From Caecitellus pseudoparvulus (lineage: Eukaryota > Bigyra: Bicosoecida), in assembly GCA_965644315.1 (NCBI GenBank), contig CBFFRQ010000054.1, forward strand, positions 62,001-126,000: DNA of 64,000 nt, given 5' to 3'. Below, in pieces: positions 50,401-60,476 of the stretch (the first letter of the stretch is position 1; each line of letters opens with the position of its first letter). The notes under the pieces are model-generated. The model did not search any database. It was not told the origin of the DNA and saw nothing but the letters and a program-made list of their open reading frames with translations. The position numbers and the translations under genes are program-made.

Positions 50401-53400
50401 AGACTACATGGGTCGTTCCTCCACGCGAGCCGCGTTGACGGGTGTGGGGGCCAAGGGCGGCATGAGCATGATGAATGTGCTTATGCAGCTGCGGAAAGTG
50501 TGCAACCACCCGGACTTGTTCCAAGCCCGCCCCATCACGAGCCCCCTGAACACAGGCAGTCGAGTGTTCACGTTCCCAACATCCATCATGCCAGAACACC
50601 CCCTGGGCCCACCCCTGGGGCAGTGGGGCGACACCCCTGCCGCCTTGTGGCAGCACCCCTCCGCGGCACTTGGGAGCCCCCCCTTCACACCCCTCATCGG
50701 GGTGGGGGCTGGGGGGCACGCCCGCCTTGCGCCTCGCAGCCTCCCTCCCGCCGATGTCACACCAGCGTTTCTGCACGGGCGTGTTCTGTGGTCGGAGCTG
50801 GGCTTGTACCGCACGGGAACAGGGACGAGTTGGGGGCGTGAGGGGGGGGCCTGGTGTCCACATGGAGGGGGGGGCGCGGCCAACCTCGCAGTGCGTGGGC
50901 TCACCCCCTTTGCTGACTCTTGCATTGTTCTGGGTGGTGGGCGCACTCTGCGGGTGGCTCCGCTGGGCACCCCAAACGCCTTTGCATGCCGTGCGGTGCA
51001 CGTGCCGGAACACGACGGGGCGGAGGAGACGCAAGAACACGGTGGTGCTTTGATGACTCTGGATCCTGCGGTGGGGTGGCGGGCGGTGGGCCCACGCCCC
51101 GCCATGAACGGCGCAGCGGACGTCAAGGTGTGCACGCACAGAGTCGCTGCCCCGCCGCCGCGAAACCTGAGCGCCGTGCCCTTGGGAGAGCGAGCATGGC
51201 GAGGGGGCGCCCCTCCCGTGTTCTGTGGTGCGCCCCCCCTGCCTCTGCACCTCCTGCGCTGCGGTGTGGATCTTGCCCACCTGGGCTTGCTGTTCACACC
51301 CGCAGAAAGCGACGCAGCCAGCGGCAGCTACATCGCCCAGCGAGCCGCAGAGCTGGCTCCCCCCGCTGAACCTGAGCACTACTTGCGAGCGCCATTGCGA
51401 CCAGAGGAGGTGGTGGCAGGTCTGGTGGGCATGCCCACGCCGCTCATTGGCGCGGTAAGCGGCACGCTGCAGCGGGCGTTCGTGGCAGAGTTTGGTCAAA
51501 CGCCGCAGACAACGACGCCGTCGGGCGGCAAGAAACGCCCCCGTAATACGCCACGCAAGCCCGGCACACTTACGTGGTCTGCCCTCGTCTCAGCCCGCCC
51601 CGAGGCGCTCTCCCGCCACCTGGTGCTGCTGCATGCAGCCTTGACTGCACGACGCCTGCAAAGCGCTCGCCAGCGACACGCGTCCAACATGGCGACGTCT
51701 GCGCACCGCATCGCGTGTCTGGGACACACAGTGTGGGGCAGCGATGCACACCGCGCCATGTGGATCGGCCCTGGGCCGCTGCGGTGGGCCGCTGCCGTGG
51801 CACAAGGGCCGGCTGCAGTGCGCGACCTGCTCACGCCCTGTGCTGTGCGCTCCCCCCTGCGCCAGCGGGCAGTGTGGGCTGGCAGCGCCGCCCTGGCAGC
51901 ACTGCAGGTCTCGCCACAGCAGCGGCACGACGCCCTGCTGCCCATTTTGCGCTGTGTCGCGTGTGTTGTGCCTGCTGCGAGGGCGGAGGCGTTGGTGGTG
52001 CGGGTGGGAGTGGGGGGTGCGCTGGCACACCGACGCGCCCTGCCGGCCCCCTCCCCACCCCCCCTCATCCGCCACATGCCACCCGGCAGTGCAGGCGCCG
52101 CTGCCAACGCAGGAGGGACGCTGTCTTCCAACGCCGAGCGTGCGGTTGCACCAGCACACGTCCCGCCGGCGGTGGCGGTGAGCAGGCTGCTGCACCAGGC
52201 AGGGCGGCAACTGTGTGGAACATTTCACTCTGTGCACAGTCGCCTGTCGCTGGGGTTTCCCGGGCGGCACTTGTTGCAGCACGACTGTGGCAAGCTGCAG
52301 GCACTGTCACGCCTGCTGCGGCAGCGCAAGGCGGGCGGCAGCAAAGTGCTCATTTTCACGCAAATGACGCGCATGCTGGACATTCTAGAGGCGTGGTTGA
52401 ACGTGGCTGGGCACACGTACTTGCGCCTGGACGGCAGTACGGGCGTGGAGGAACGCCAGCGGTCCATGGACGCCTTCAACTCCGACCCGCGCATTTTCGC
52501 GTTCATCCTGACCACGCGTGCTGGCGGACTGGGCATCAACTTGGTGGGGGCGGACACGGTCATCTTCTACGACACTGACTGGAACCCCGCCATGGACGCC
52601 CAGGCACAGGACCGTGCGCACCGCATCGGGCAGACGCGGGAAGTGCACATTTACCGCCTTGTCACGGCGGCGACGGTGGAGGAGAACATTCTCCTCAAGG
52701 CGGCGCAGAAGCGAGAAATGTCGCGTATTTCGCTGGAAGAGGGCAGCTTCACCCTGAACACCCTCAAGGCGTCCCGCAGCGATGCGCCTGGTGCGGCCCC
52801 CACGCCGTCTCTGGACATGGCGGGGGTGTTGGGGGATGGCGCCGTGGACTTGCGGGAGTTGGTGACGGGGCAGCCCTCGGCGCCAGGAACACAGACGCCG
52901 ACGCAGAACACACCATCTGCCGACTTCATGGCTGCCATGGCTGCTGCTGAAGATGCCGAGGATGTGCAGGCCGGTGCGGCGCTGCAGGCTGAGCTAGCGT
53001 CGGCAGATGCGGAATTTCGGGAGGAGGCGCCAGCTGCACCTGCTGCAGGCGAAGGGGCTGGGGCGGCGCCGTCGGCACCGGATGCCATGGTGCCACAGGG
53101 AACACCCACCTTTCCAGAACACTCTGAAGGCGGGAGTCCCCCACCTGGCCTCTCCCGCGTGGAGGCAGCCTTGGCTCGGTACGCCAGCATCTCGGAGCGG
53201 GTGCGCCCCGTGGAGCGGCTGGGCCTCGTGTTCCGCGAACACACAGAGCCACACCCATGGGTGGCCCCCAAGCTGCTGGCTGAGCTGGAGGCAGAGTTTG
53301 AGCTGGCGGAAGAGGAGTGGGAGCTGGACCAGGTGGCTGCAGCCCGTGCTGAGGAGACGGCGGCAGCGGAGGCGAACGCGGAACTAGTTGCCATGGGGGG

Positions 53401-55666
53401 GCGTCTGGCAGGAACACTGAACGCCTCTGGGCGTGCACTGCGTGGAGCTGCACTGCAGTCGGCAGTGGCCCTCGCCGTGCAGGCTGGGCAGCGCGTGTTC
53501 TTCGCTCGCCTTCGCGCGCTGCGAGCTCGGCGCCTGCGACGTGCCGTGACAGGGGAGTGCTGGGCTCTGCGTCGCGACACGACGACTGGCTCCGTGTTCT
53601 ACATGAACACCGACGATGGCAGTGACTGTTGGGGGCGACCACCTGTTCTGCGTCGGGGTGACGAGTTGTTCTCGGTGGCGTCTGGTGGCTGGGGCCGTCT
53701 GCCACAGCTCAGTCGTGTCGCTGTCACGCTCATGACGCTGCTGGGCCCAGGTGCAGATCGGGCCGCTGCAGCGTGTGTCGGCCCAGTGTGGGCTGCCGCT
53801 GCACAGCACCCCCTGCTGCACGTGTACGTGTCGCCCCTGGCACAGCACGGCGCATGCCCGAGCGGGTCGCGGGTCGCTGTGACCCTGCGAGAGGCTGTGC
53901 AGGTCGCAGCGCCAGGGGACACGGTGGTGCTGGGGCTGGGGTCGCACTACGAGCGTGACCCTCCGGTGATGCAGCACCCCATCCGCATCGTCGCGGAGGG
54001 TTGCCCCGCGCTGTCCAGCATGTCGCACGTGACGACGCGGTGCCCCAGCTTGACCGCTCTCGCACCCACCTCGCCTGCTGACAACGCTTCCCCTGTGGCC
54101 GGGCAGGGAGGACTGCAGGCGACGTTCGCCGCCTCGCCTGACCCTGGGCCCATGTTGCGGGGCATGGTGGCGGGCTCTGGGCCCACCTCCTGCCAGGCCT
54201 GGGTCTTGCAGGACGATTGGCGCCTGGCCCCAAATGGCGTGTGGCTGCCACCTGGCCACGTGGATGCGGAGCTGGTGCCGGGGACGGGGGGCGGGGACGC
54301 GACGAAAGGTCGCATGTCCAAGACCATGACCCCTGCAGAAGCCCAGCTGCACACACGGCAGGGTGCTGCCAGCGTCGTGTTCCGTGTGCCCTGTTCCGGG
54401 TACGGCGAAGGCACAGGTCGGGATGCTGGCGGCAGCGGCGGTGTGCTACACCTGAGCATGGGGGGTGGTGGGGGAGACGCCCCCCTGCGTGAAACGCTAC
54501 TGCGTCTGGGCGGAACATGGCACTGGCAGGCACCCAGTGGTGTTCTGGCTGGGGTCGCCCTGCGGAACACCGCCCCACGGCGCCAGGTCGAGCAGCCAGG
54601 CAGCGGGCACCTCTTGACTCTCAGCCCAGGCGCTGGCTTGTTGGTGACGCAGTGCGATCTCAGGTCGCCTGCGGGGGGTGGCGCCATGATCGCGGTGGGC
54701 ATGGGCCCACCATGCGGGCCTGCCTCGCACGGCGCCCCTGCAGAACTTGTGCTGCATGCGAGCACCCTGAGCGGCCCGTGTGGGCCCATCCCCCGCCCAG
54801 CACTGTGGGGCCAAGCCCCACTCTCCCTGGGCAGTGGCGGCAGTGGGGGGGCTGCTGTCTTGGTGCAGTGCGGCAGCGGTCGCTTGCCGACGGGGGATGC
54901 CGAGGAGGGGGGTGCTGCCCATGGCGTGCTGCTGCACAGGTGTGTCGTGAGGGGGTTTGGGGGCAGTGCCGTGCATGTGCTGCAGACAGCACCGGTGCAG
55001 GTGTCAGGGGGGATGTCCGCACAGGATGAGGGGGGTGAAGGGGGGGATGAGCCCCCAGCGAAACGCAAGGTGGAGGAAAACGAGGCGAGCCCGCCTGCTG
55101 CACCCCCCCTCAGGCGGGTACGAGGGGGGGTCGGCCTCGCCATGGCGGACTGTGACGTGGTGGACTGTCTTGGCCCAGTGCTGCGGCAGGTGGCGCCACC
55201 CGCCGCAGCCGGTGGCGCCACGGTGGACAGCACGGGGTGGGTGTTCCTGGCTGACGTTGGCATGCAGCGTGTTCCGGGTGGACTGCTGGACGACCCAAGC
55301 ATCCCCACATCAGGCGGCAACCCCCCCGCTGTCCTCACACGAGCGCTGGCCTCTGCCGCCGGGGCACCCCCCCTCGCACCCCCCTACATCACCCTACCAC
55401 GTGCCACACACCTAGTTCCCCCCCTCCGCGTGTCACAGCAGCAAGGGGCCATGCTGCTTCCCCCCACTCGGTGGGTGGGAGCGCCCCCCAGACTCACGGC
55501 GTCAGTGGCCGGCCAGTGCGTGACACTGTCCGGCGCACCACCCACAGCACAGGTTCTAGTGGGGGATGCAGGGCCTGAGGGCAGCGGGGAGCCTGGTGGC
55601 CAGCGGACCCTCGTGGGCACCGTGGGCGCACTGACCCAGCTCATTGCAGCGAACATGGCCCAATGA
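47444..55666 (+). CDS. SWR1/SRCAP-type chromatin remodelling ATPase with beta-helix C-terminal tail
   Basis: One open frame of 2,740 residues. An acidic N-terminus has three DDETTLAAEEA motifs. The HSA domain (about 435-565) reads HWEALLAEAKWMAADFADER and HLNFLVGQSERYSS, the SWR1/SRCAP pattern. The ATPase lobe 1 has DEMGLGKT (about 759), RRWCPAFRVLTYYGS, DEGH (about 860) and LLLTGTPLQNNLLELWSLMH. An insert of about 560 residues follows, typical of the split SWR1/INO80 ATPases. Lobe 2 (about 1610-1760) has LIFTQMTRMLDILEAWL and QAQDRAHRIGQ. Known role: exchange of H2A-H2B for H2A.Z-H2B. Unusually, the C-terminal 950 residues hold a WW-like segment (VFYMNTDDGSDCWGRPP, about 2047) and a long right-handed beta-helix-like region (TLREAVQVAAPGDTVVLGLG onward). 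Start: first ATG in frame after the likely leader. Confidence 0.88.
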   Translation: MAARRQAKDSEFTLGGDEEEEDDETTLAAEEAAGGGLSAAAELADLEAEQEQCVHPARWPSPAAPHSTPSRRRSMEALLAMREAALAAEAAEAAEASNTTAALASGSSGASSLALAWAAAEDGGDSKAARARAGRGSGAAASETHEDGASEASGAESEEDDETTLAAEEALAAAEGGAGGGAEEAAQLTADAEVPMEELIAQWQAAVAADEGAASGPPIPNASAPAPAPAPAPAPAPAPAPGKKEISKSKSKSKSKGGVGVLAAARSRTQAGRSKAKAAAAAAFHKGMTAHFKTQDAETLRQRRRELIARVKGLMHIDDGSVEVAVELAKVPCLGWGFGHPTLVDLVEEEERGEPWVAPLPSPTLPQVKTALDPDALPPKYPPLSNRVAAPSGEGAGSAPPSRRRASAPAPAAPRKRSKSSSASVMVEAQAEPEHETSHWEALLAEAKWMAADFADERKRKQRLRRAIVADVARAAERKAQAAVVTARRAESDRRAAAAAIAKGVAGFWGKLDRLVVWKHRSRLEAMRRDAMDRHLNFLVGQSERYSSVLADQVFSKPALPDASQVTGVAGPAVPGPPPTSSRATHQDGSDSESDDAVLDEGRTQAGGAESEEDDETTLAAEEALAAAEGGAGGGAEEAAQLTADAEVPMEELIAQWQAAVAAEAGSDSGSAAAATDGASHCSDSGSDDGADAASPHAAANSSALTSLVQRPLGQGSDGHAVQVPFLLHGGAMLRSYQREGLDWLVSMHDRRLNGILADEMGLGKTLQTIALLAHLASHKCVWGPHLVIAPTSTLLNWEAEFRRWCPAFRVLTYYGSIKERKAKRAGWSRPDAFNVCITSYQLAVADAAVFKRKRWYAVVLDEGHYIRNFKSKRWQTLLTLPSARRLLLTGTPLQNNLLELWSLMHFLMPQLFRSQAEFKEWFATPLTEQVEGGPAMDPHLIARLHTVLRPFMLRRLKADVAKQLPGKHEHIIRCTLAKRQRLMYEDYMGRSSTRAALTGVGAKGGMSMMNVLMQLRKVCNHPDLFQARPITSPLNTGSRVFTFPTSIMPEHPLGPPLGQWGDTPAALWQHPSAALGSPPFTPLIGVGAGGHARLAPRSLPPADVTPAFLHGRVLWSELGLYRTGTGTSWGREGGAWCPHGGGGAANLAVRGLTPFADSCIVLGGGRTLRVAPLGTPNAFACRAVHVPEHDGAEETQEHGGALMTLDPAVGWRAVGPRPAMNGAADVKVCTHRVAAPPPRNLSAVPLGERAWRGGAPPVFCGAPPLPLHLLRCGVDLAHLGLLFTPAESDAASGSYIAQRAAELAPPAEPEHYLRAPLRPEEVVAGLVGMPTPLIGAVSGTLQRAFVAEFGQTPQTTTPSGGKKRPRNTPRKPGTLTWSALVSARPEALSRHLVLLHAALTARRLQSARQRHASNMATSAHRIACLGHTVWGSDAHRAMWIGPGPLRWAAAVAQGPAAVRDLLTPCAVRSPLRQRAVWAGSAALAALQVSPQQRHDALLPILRCVACVVPAARAEALVVRVGVGGALAHRRALPAPSPPPLIRHMPPGSAGAAANAGGTLSSNAERAVAPAHVPPAVAVSRLLHQAGRQLCGTFHSVHSRLSLGFPGRHLLQHDCGKLQALSRLLRQRKAGGSKVLIFTQMTRMLDILEAWLNVAGHTYLRLDGSTGVEERQRSMDAFNSDPRIFAFILTTRAGGLGINLVGADTVIFYDTDWNPAMDAQAQDRAHRIGQTREVHIYRLVTAATVEENILLKAAQKREMSRISLEEGSFTLNTLKASRSDAPGAAPTPSLDMAGVLGDGAVDLRELVTGQPSAPGTQTPTQNTPSADFMAAMAAAEDAEDVQAGAALQAELASADAEFREEAPAAPAAGEGAGAAPSAPDAMVPQGTPTFPEHSEGGSPPPGLSRVEAALARYASISERVRPVERLGLVFREHTEPHPWVAPKLLAELEAEFELAEEEWELDQVAAARAEETAAAEANAELVAMGGRLAGTLNASGRALRGAALQSAVALAVQAGQRVFFARLRALRARRLRRAVTGECWALRRDTTTGSVFYMNTDDGSDCWGRPPVLRRGDELFSVASGGWGRLPQLSRVAVTLMTLLGPGADRAAAACVGPVWAAAAQHPLLHVYVSPLAQHGACPSGSRVAVTLREAVQVAAPGDTVVLGLGSHYERDPPVMQHPIRIVAEGCPALSSMSHVTTRCPSLTALAPTSPADNASPVAGQGGLQATFAASPDPGPMLRGMVAGSGPTSCQAWVLQDDWRLAPNGVWLPPGHVDAELVPGTGGGDATKGRMSKTMTPAEAQLHTRQGAASVVFRVPCSGYGEGTGRDAGGSGGVLHLSMGGGGGDAPLRETLLRLGGTWHWQAPSGVLAGVALRNTAPRRQVEQPGSGHLLTLSPGAGLLVTQCDLRSPAGGGAMIAVGMGPPCGPASHGAPAELVLHASTLSGPCGPIPRPALWGQAPLSLGSGGSGGAAVLVQCGSGRLPTGDAEEGGAAHGVLLHRCVVRGFGGSAVHVLQTAPVQVSGGMSAQDEGGEGGDEPPAKRKVEENEASPPAAPPLRRVRGGVGLAMADCDVVDCLGPVLRQVAPPAAAGGATVDSTGWVFLADVGMQRVPGGLLDDPSIPTSGGNPPAVLTRALASAAGAPPLAPPYITLPRATHLVPPLRVSQQQGAMLLPPTRWVGAPPRLTASVAGQCVTLSGAPPTAQVLVGDAGPEGSGEPGGQRTLVGTVGALTQLIAANMAQ
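47903..48070 (+). repeat. 168-nt internal duplication, copy 1
   Basis: Codes for GAESEEDDETTLAAEEALAA and the rest of a 56-residue acidic block ending WQAAVAA. Copy 2 is at 49265-49432. The two differ at about five positions, all synonymous. Confidence 0.85.
48115..48213 (+). repeat. hexanucleotide microsatellites coding (AP)n then (KS)n
   Basis: A GCACCA array (about 48118-48168) codes alternating Ala-Pro; after GKKEI an AAGAGC array (about 48184-48212) codes alternating Lys-Ser. Both are in frame inside the SWR1-type gene and likely length-variable. Confidence 0.85.
49265..49432 (+). repeat. 168-nt internal duplication, copy 2
   Basis: Same 56-residue acidic block as 47903-48070, placed between the HSA domain and the ATPase, with only synonymous differences. 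Confidence 0.85.
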
Positions 55667-56093
55667 GGGTGCACGTGTGCTGCATGCCGGTTTGCCGGTG
55701 TGCAGTGCACGGCGGCCAGCGGCACCCCACAGCGTTTCGCGCGGCTGGGGGGCGCTGGACGGAGCATGCCAAAATACACGCGCACAACTGGATTTTTCCA
55801 GGGGCATGCTGCCCATTGAGCTTTCTCCGATCCGACACAGGTCGCCCGAGCACCTGTGCACCCGCTGCGCCTGGTCGGCAGTGGGCGTTTTTTCGCAAGC
55901 CTCTCTCGAGCCCCCTCTCGCCAGCAGGCGCGGCCTGTGGATCTACCCGCACAACCACACGGTTTTCCAGACCTCACTCTGACTGGGCCCTCCTTGGCGG
56001 CTGCAGCCCGGGCTCGCTAGCCGCACTGCACCCAGTGCCAGCAACTGGCGACGTTTCACTGGCGTTCCACCCCTCAGCCACGCCGCCCGCGTA
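55667..56093. other. intergenic, upstream of NEK kinase
   Basis: 427 bp without a supported gene. No GCGGAANTTG box. A CGTTTCAC sequence lies at 56052-56059, about 35 bp before the start codon. Confidence 0.5.
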
Positions 56094-59000
56094 ATGGACA
56101 AGTATGAGGAGCTGAAGACCATCGGGCGCGGCGCCTTTGCAGTCGTGCGCCTGGTGCGTCGCAAGGCTGATGACGCCCTGCTAGCCTGCAAGACCATGCG
56201 TTGTGGCATGGCTGAGTTGAGCGCCAAGGAGCGCATGGAGCTGACGCAGGAAGTGAAACTGCTGCACACGCTGCAGCACCCCAACGTGGTGGGCTTCATA
56301 GACAACTTGATCGATGCGGTGCGTGCCCCGCGTCGCGCGTGGCTGCGCTGCTGAGCCGCGGCGCGGCCCACCCGCTCCCGCTGGTGACAGGCCTCAGCCA
56401 CACGGCACTGCACTTCCTCCGCCGCCACAGGACGGTATCATGCACATCCTCATGGAGTACGCGGGGGGCGGCACGCTGCACAAGGCCATCGTCAACCGGG
56501 AGGGCGAGTACCTGCCCGAAGACACCATTTGGGAGATCTTTGTGCAGGTGCGTGGGAAGACCGCTCGCACCGCCCAGCTTGCAAACACAGCACGTTTCCT
56601 GACCCCCACGCCCCACACAGCTGGTTCTGGCCATCAAGTTCATCCACGCGTCCAATGTCATGCACCGGGACTTGAAGACGCAGAACGTGCTGATGGGCGG
56701 CCCCCAGCACCGGTATGTGAAGGTTGCGGATTTCGGCATCGCCAAAGTGCTGCAGTCAGGCGACGGCATGGCCGACACCATCGTCGGCACGCCACACTAC
56801 CTCAGTCCTGAGCTGTGCCAGGGGCAAAAGTACAACATGAAGAGCGACATGTGGGCGCTGGGCTGCATTCTGTACGAGCTGTGCACGCTGAACAAGCCGT
56901 TTGACGCTTCCAACATGCCCGCCATCATTTTCGCCATTATGCGCAACCAGCCGCAGCCCATCCCGGGGCATTTCTCCGCAGACATGCATGAAATGGTGAA
57001 TGCCCTGCTGCAGCCGTCCCCTGCCGACCGCCCGTCGGCGGCAGAAGTGTTTGCGCTGCCCATTGTCGTGCAGCACTGGCAGCGGTGGCAAGCGACAGCG
57101 GCGCACTTGGAGGGGGGTGGCGCCCCCCCCTCCAAGCAGGGCAAGGGGGGCACAGAAGTGCAGGACCCAACAGGGTCTCCCTCAGTCGGCCACGTGGCCA
57201 TGCGTGTGGACACACAGGCTGCCAGCGTGGGCGCGGCGCCGCCGCCCCAAACACCCGCCGCACAGAAGGCAGAGCTCATGGCCAGTGTTCGGGCGCTGGA
57301 AGAACGCATGCTGCCGGAGCTGGCACAGGCCCGCAGCGATGCGAAGATCCACTCTGCGCCCGATGCGCGTGCAGCCTTGGCGGCGCGGCTGGAAGACCTG
57401 GACTCGGAGTTGCGCAGTTGCCGCGAAATGCCGCACTTGTCCGGCGCAGTGTGGGAGGCACTGGGACAGGCCTGGGGCGAGACGGGGAATTTCGACAAGG
57501 CCATCAGCGCCTACCGCACTGCCCTGCGTTCCCGCAACGCCAACGCCAGCCTGACGGCCATGGAACAGCTGGGGAACCTGCTCGTGCGGCGGGCGCAGCA
57601 GATTTGGGCCATGGCGCGAGCAGGTGACGTGGCGGGGGCAGAAGCCGCCACCAGTGCCTTTGCGGGCGTCGCAGCACTGGGTGCAGCTGCCAAGGCCCGT
57701 GAGCGCCTGCGAGCAGCGAACATGGCGGACACGGCCGCCTCCGCCATCTCCAGTCCAGAGCAACGTGCCGCACGGCTGGTGCGGAAACCGAAAGCGCCCA
57801 CGACGCTGCTGGCGCTGCCAGAGGAGGGCACGGGGGGGGAGGGGGGTTCTGAGGATGACGGGGGGCCTGTGTGGAAGGCCCGTGCGGCAGCCATGATGGC
57901 TGAGGGGCTGGGCGTGCTGGAGCGCCTGCTGGGGTTCGGGCCCACCGCAGAGCGGTACGCGCTCCTGGGCTCAGCGTACAAGCGACGAGCGTGGACGGGT
58001 CTGGGCAGCTCCCGCAAGCAGGATCTGCGGGCTGCTGCAGAGGCGTACAAGACGGCCCACGGCTTCGAGATGGAGATGCGGGAGCAAGACCCCTCCTACG
58101 TGCCGTCACCCTATGCACGGCTGAACCAACTGACATTCGAGCTGCTGTCCAGTGCCAAGCAGGGCGGCAGCGGGCGCCTGTGCCGTCGTATCCAGGAAGC
58201 ACAGGAATGGGCCATGCTGCGTAAGGAGAGCGACCCGAAAGACGTCTGGCTGTGGCTGCAGATCGTGGACGCGAAGTGCCTGCGGTGGCTGTCTGGCTGT
58301 GACGGCGTGCGGCAGGGCGAGGTGGTGTCGGACTACCGGCTGCAATTCTCCGTCGGCACCTCCATGCGCGTGCGCAGCAGTGTCCTGGACCAGGTGCAGT
58401 TCATGCAGGAAGTGCTCAAGGGGCGTCTGTCCGAGGAAGAACAGCGCAGGTCGGAACACTTGTTCAAGTCCGGCCTGGGCGCATCAGGCATGCCCAGCTC
58501 CTTCCCCGTATCCCCCACGGGCGCCCCCAACATCACGGCAGATGCCTGGTCGGCGGCAGAGGACATGGGCCCAGGTGAATTGCCCCTGGCGTCAGTGAGC
58601 CGCAACGTCACGCCTGCGTCACCCACCGAGAGTGACGAAGCCGCTGCCGTGGCGACGCTGCCACTGCAGGACATGGCGGGGGATGTGGGGGGTGCAAGCA
58701 GCTCCATGAGCGGCGCAGGGGGGGGTGCGGGGGGAGCTGGCCGCCCCAGCACTGCTGAAACCCTGGCCTCTGCTCGCATTGCCCCCGACACCGTTATCGC
58801 CTGGCTGTCGCAGCTGGAGCGGCGCGTGGCCATTTTGAACCGGCGCCTGCAGCAGGGGGGCGACACAGACGAGGAGGAGGGGGAGGGGGGGGGTGCCTGT
58901 ACATCGGGCTCTTCCTCAGTGTCTGCCCGGGGTTCAGGCAGGGGCTCCAGTGGGGGGGGGGACACCTCCCGATCGGGCCCCCCCACGGGACCCCGCCGCC

Positions 59001-60334
59001 CCTCCCAGCGCACTCTTCGCGTCGTCTCCCGCCGTGCCGAAGCCGGTGGTGGCCTGGACACCCTGCACTCGACGGGGCTGTCTGAGGCTGGAGATGATAC
59101 GGTGGGCCGGGAGAGGGGCGAGGGCCACGGCACGGCGGGCGGCGGCACGGCCGACGATCCCCCCGGCCACACGTCCCACACAGGCACTGCTGGGTCCCGC
59201 ACCCACGGCTCGGGCACCTTCACCAGCGCCGCATCCAGCCCTGTGCGCACGGTGGGGGCAGCTGCCGTGGGTGGCGGCTCGGCAGGCGGCATCGCCCACC
59301 TGTCCTCCATCGGCTCTGACACTTTCCGTGCCGTGGCAGCCATGCCCCTGCCCAGCATGGCGGGGGGCATGTCCGACACGGCCTCCACGGGGCAGCGAGG
59401 CTTGTCTGTGGACGGTCCACGGGGCATTGGCGTGCGCTCGCCCTCCACAGTGCTGTCTTCCTCCTCCTCCGCCTCCTCCGCAAACCCCTTCGCACGGCGG
59501 TCAGCCAAGCCGTTCCGCCACCGTTCCCGGGATGACCGCGCTGTCGCCTCCCCGCCCACAGGCACCAGCAAAGACGTTGGCTTTCAACGGGCTCGGCGCA
59601 GTGTCGTGCCGACGGTGCCGCCGGGTGTCAACCCGTTTTCGCGGGCCGCTAAGAAATTCGCGCGGGGCAAGCGCGCCGCTGGCCCCGGGCACACTCTGCC
59701 GCCTGAAACGCTGCGTCAGGAGGACATGACTGCTCTGCGCCCCGTGACAGAGGACACTCTGGATCTGGACAGTGCCCGGCGCCCAGTCATTTCCACGCTG
59801 CCCTCGGAGGAGAGCGGCAGTGGCGCGGGCGGGGAGGGCGGTGAACCGTCGCCGCTGGTGCCGAGCCTGCCCGTGGAGGTGCGAGGGGGTGAGTCACCCG
59901 GCACGGGCATCCGCGCCCAGCGCACCAGTACCACTGTCAGCGCGTCTGCCGTGGGGGCACGCATCGCCTCCAACGGCTCCGTGGCGCCCAGCGCCACGTC
60001 CCTGCAGCGCACGACATCTGACGACGGCACGCAGGGAAGCGGGTTCCAGGACCAGACTGTCATGCCGCGAGACACGCCGGCACATGGCGCCGTGGCGTTG
60101 GCAGGCACTGATGGCCCCCTCACGCATGCACCCCTCCCCTGTGACCCAGCGCCAGGCACCGGCAAGAGCGGTGCAGGGTGGAAGGAGGTGCCGCAGCCAC
60201 CGATGGCGGGGCAAGCCTCCAGCCACACCAGCTCCAGCGGCCACTCCTCCGCCCGTGTCAGCCCCACCCAGCCACGGAGCCCACACGGTGCAGTGCCTGT
60301 GAAAGAAAAACCCTCCTGCTGCTGTGTTCAGTAG
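56094..60334 (+). CDS. NEK-family Ser/Thr kinase with TPR-like region and Cys-rich CaaX-like end
   Basis: Exons 56094-56318, 56431-56547 and 56621-60334 give 1,351 residues. The N-terminal kinase is complete: IGRGAFAVV (glycine loop, 10-18), Lys33 in ACKTM, HRDLKTQN (Asp131), DFG (Asp151) and GTPHYLSPEL in the activation segment, the usual NEK form. A helical TPR-like region follows (about 375-610; GNFDKAISAYRTAL, AAAEAYKTAHGFE). The remaining 700 residues are Ser/Gly-rich, with many SP and TP sites. The protein ends SCCCVQ, so the last four residues CCVQ form a CaaX-like box preceded by two Cys that could be palmitoylated. Membrane attachment of a NEK would be unusual. NEK kinases act in mitosis and cilia. 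It is convergent with the acyl-CoA synthetase gene, 142 bp away. Confidence 0.87.
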
Positions 60335-60476
60335 GTGCAGTGTCAGTACCATGCCGTCGCTGTGGGCGGCTCATACCGTGCGTGAGCGCGAGTGTTCCAT
60401 TCTCAACCTGCACGACAATGCACCACCAGCGACAGCAGGGCAGGGTGCAGGGGAGTGCATTCCACGGCGGGTGAAC

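Noticed and set aside
49580-51499. 639-codon open frame on the minus strand
   Set aside because: Antisense to the SWR1-type ATPase lobe 1, whose motifs are unmistakable.
53005-53016. TGCGGAATTTCG as another copy of the box
   Set aside because: It lacks the TTG end and lies deep in coding sequence (ADAEFRE), far from any gene start.
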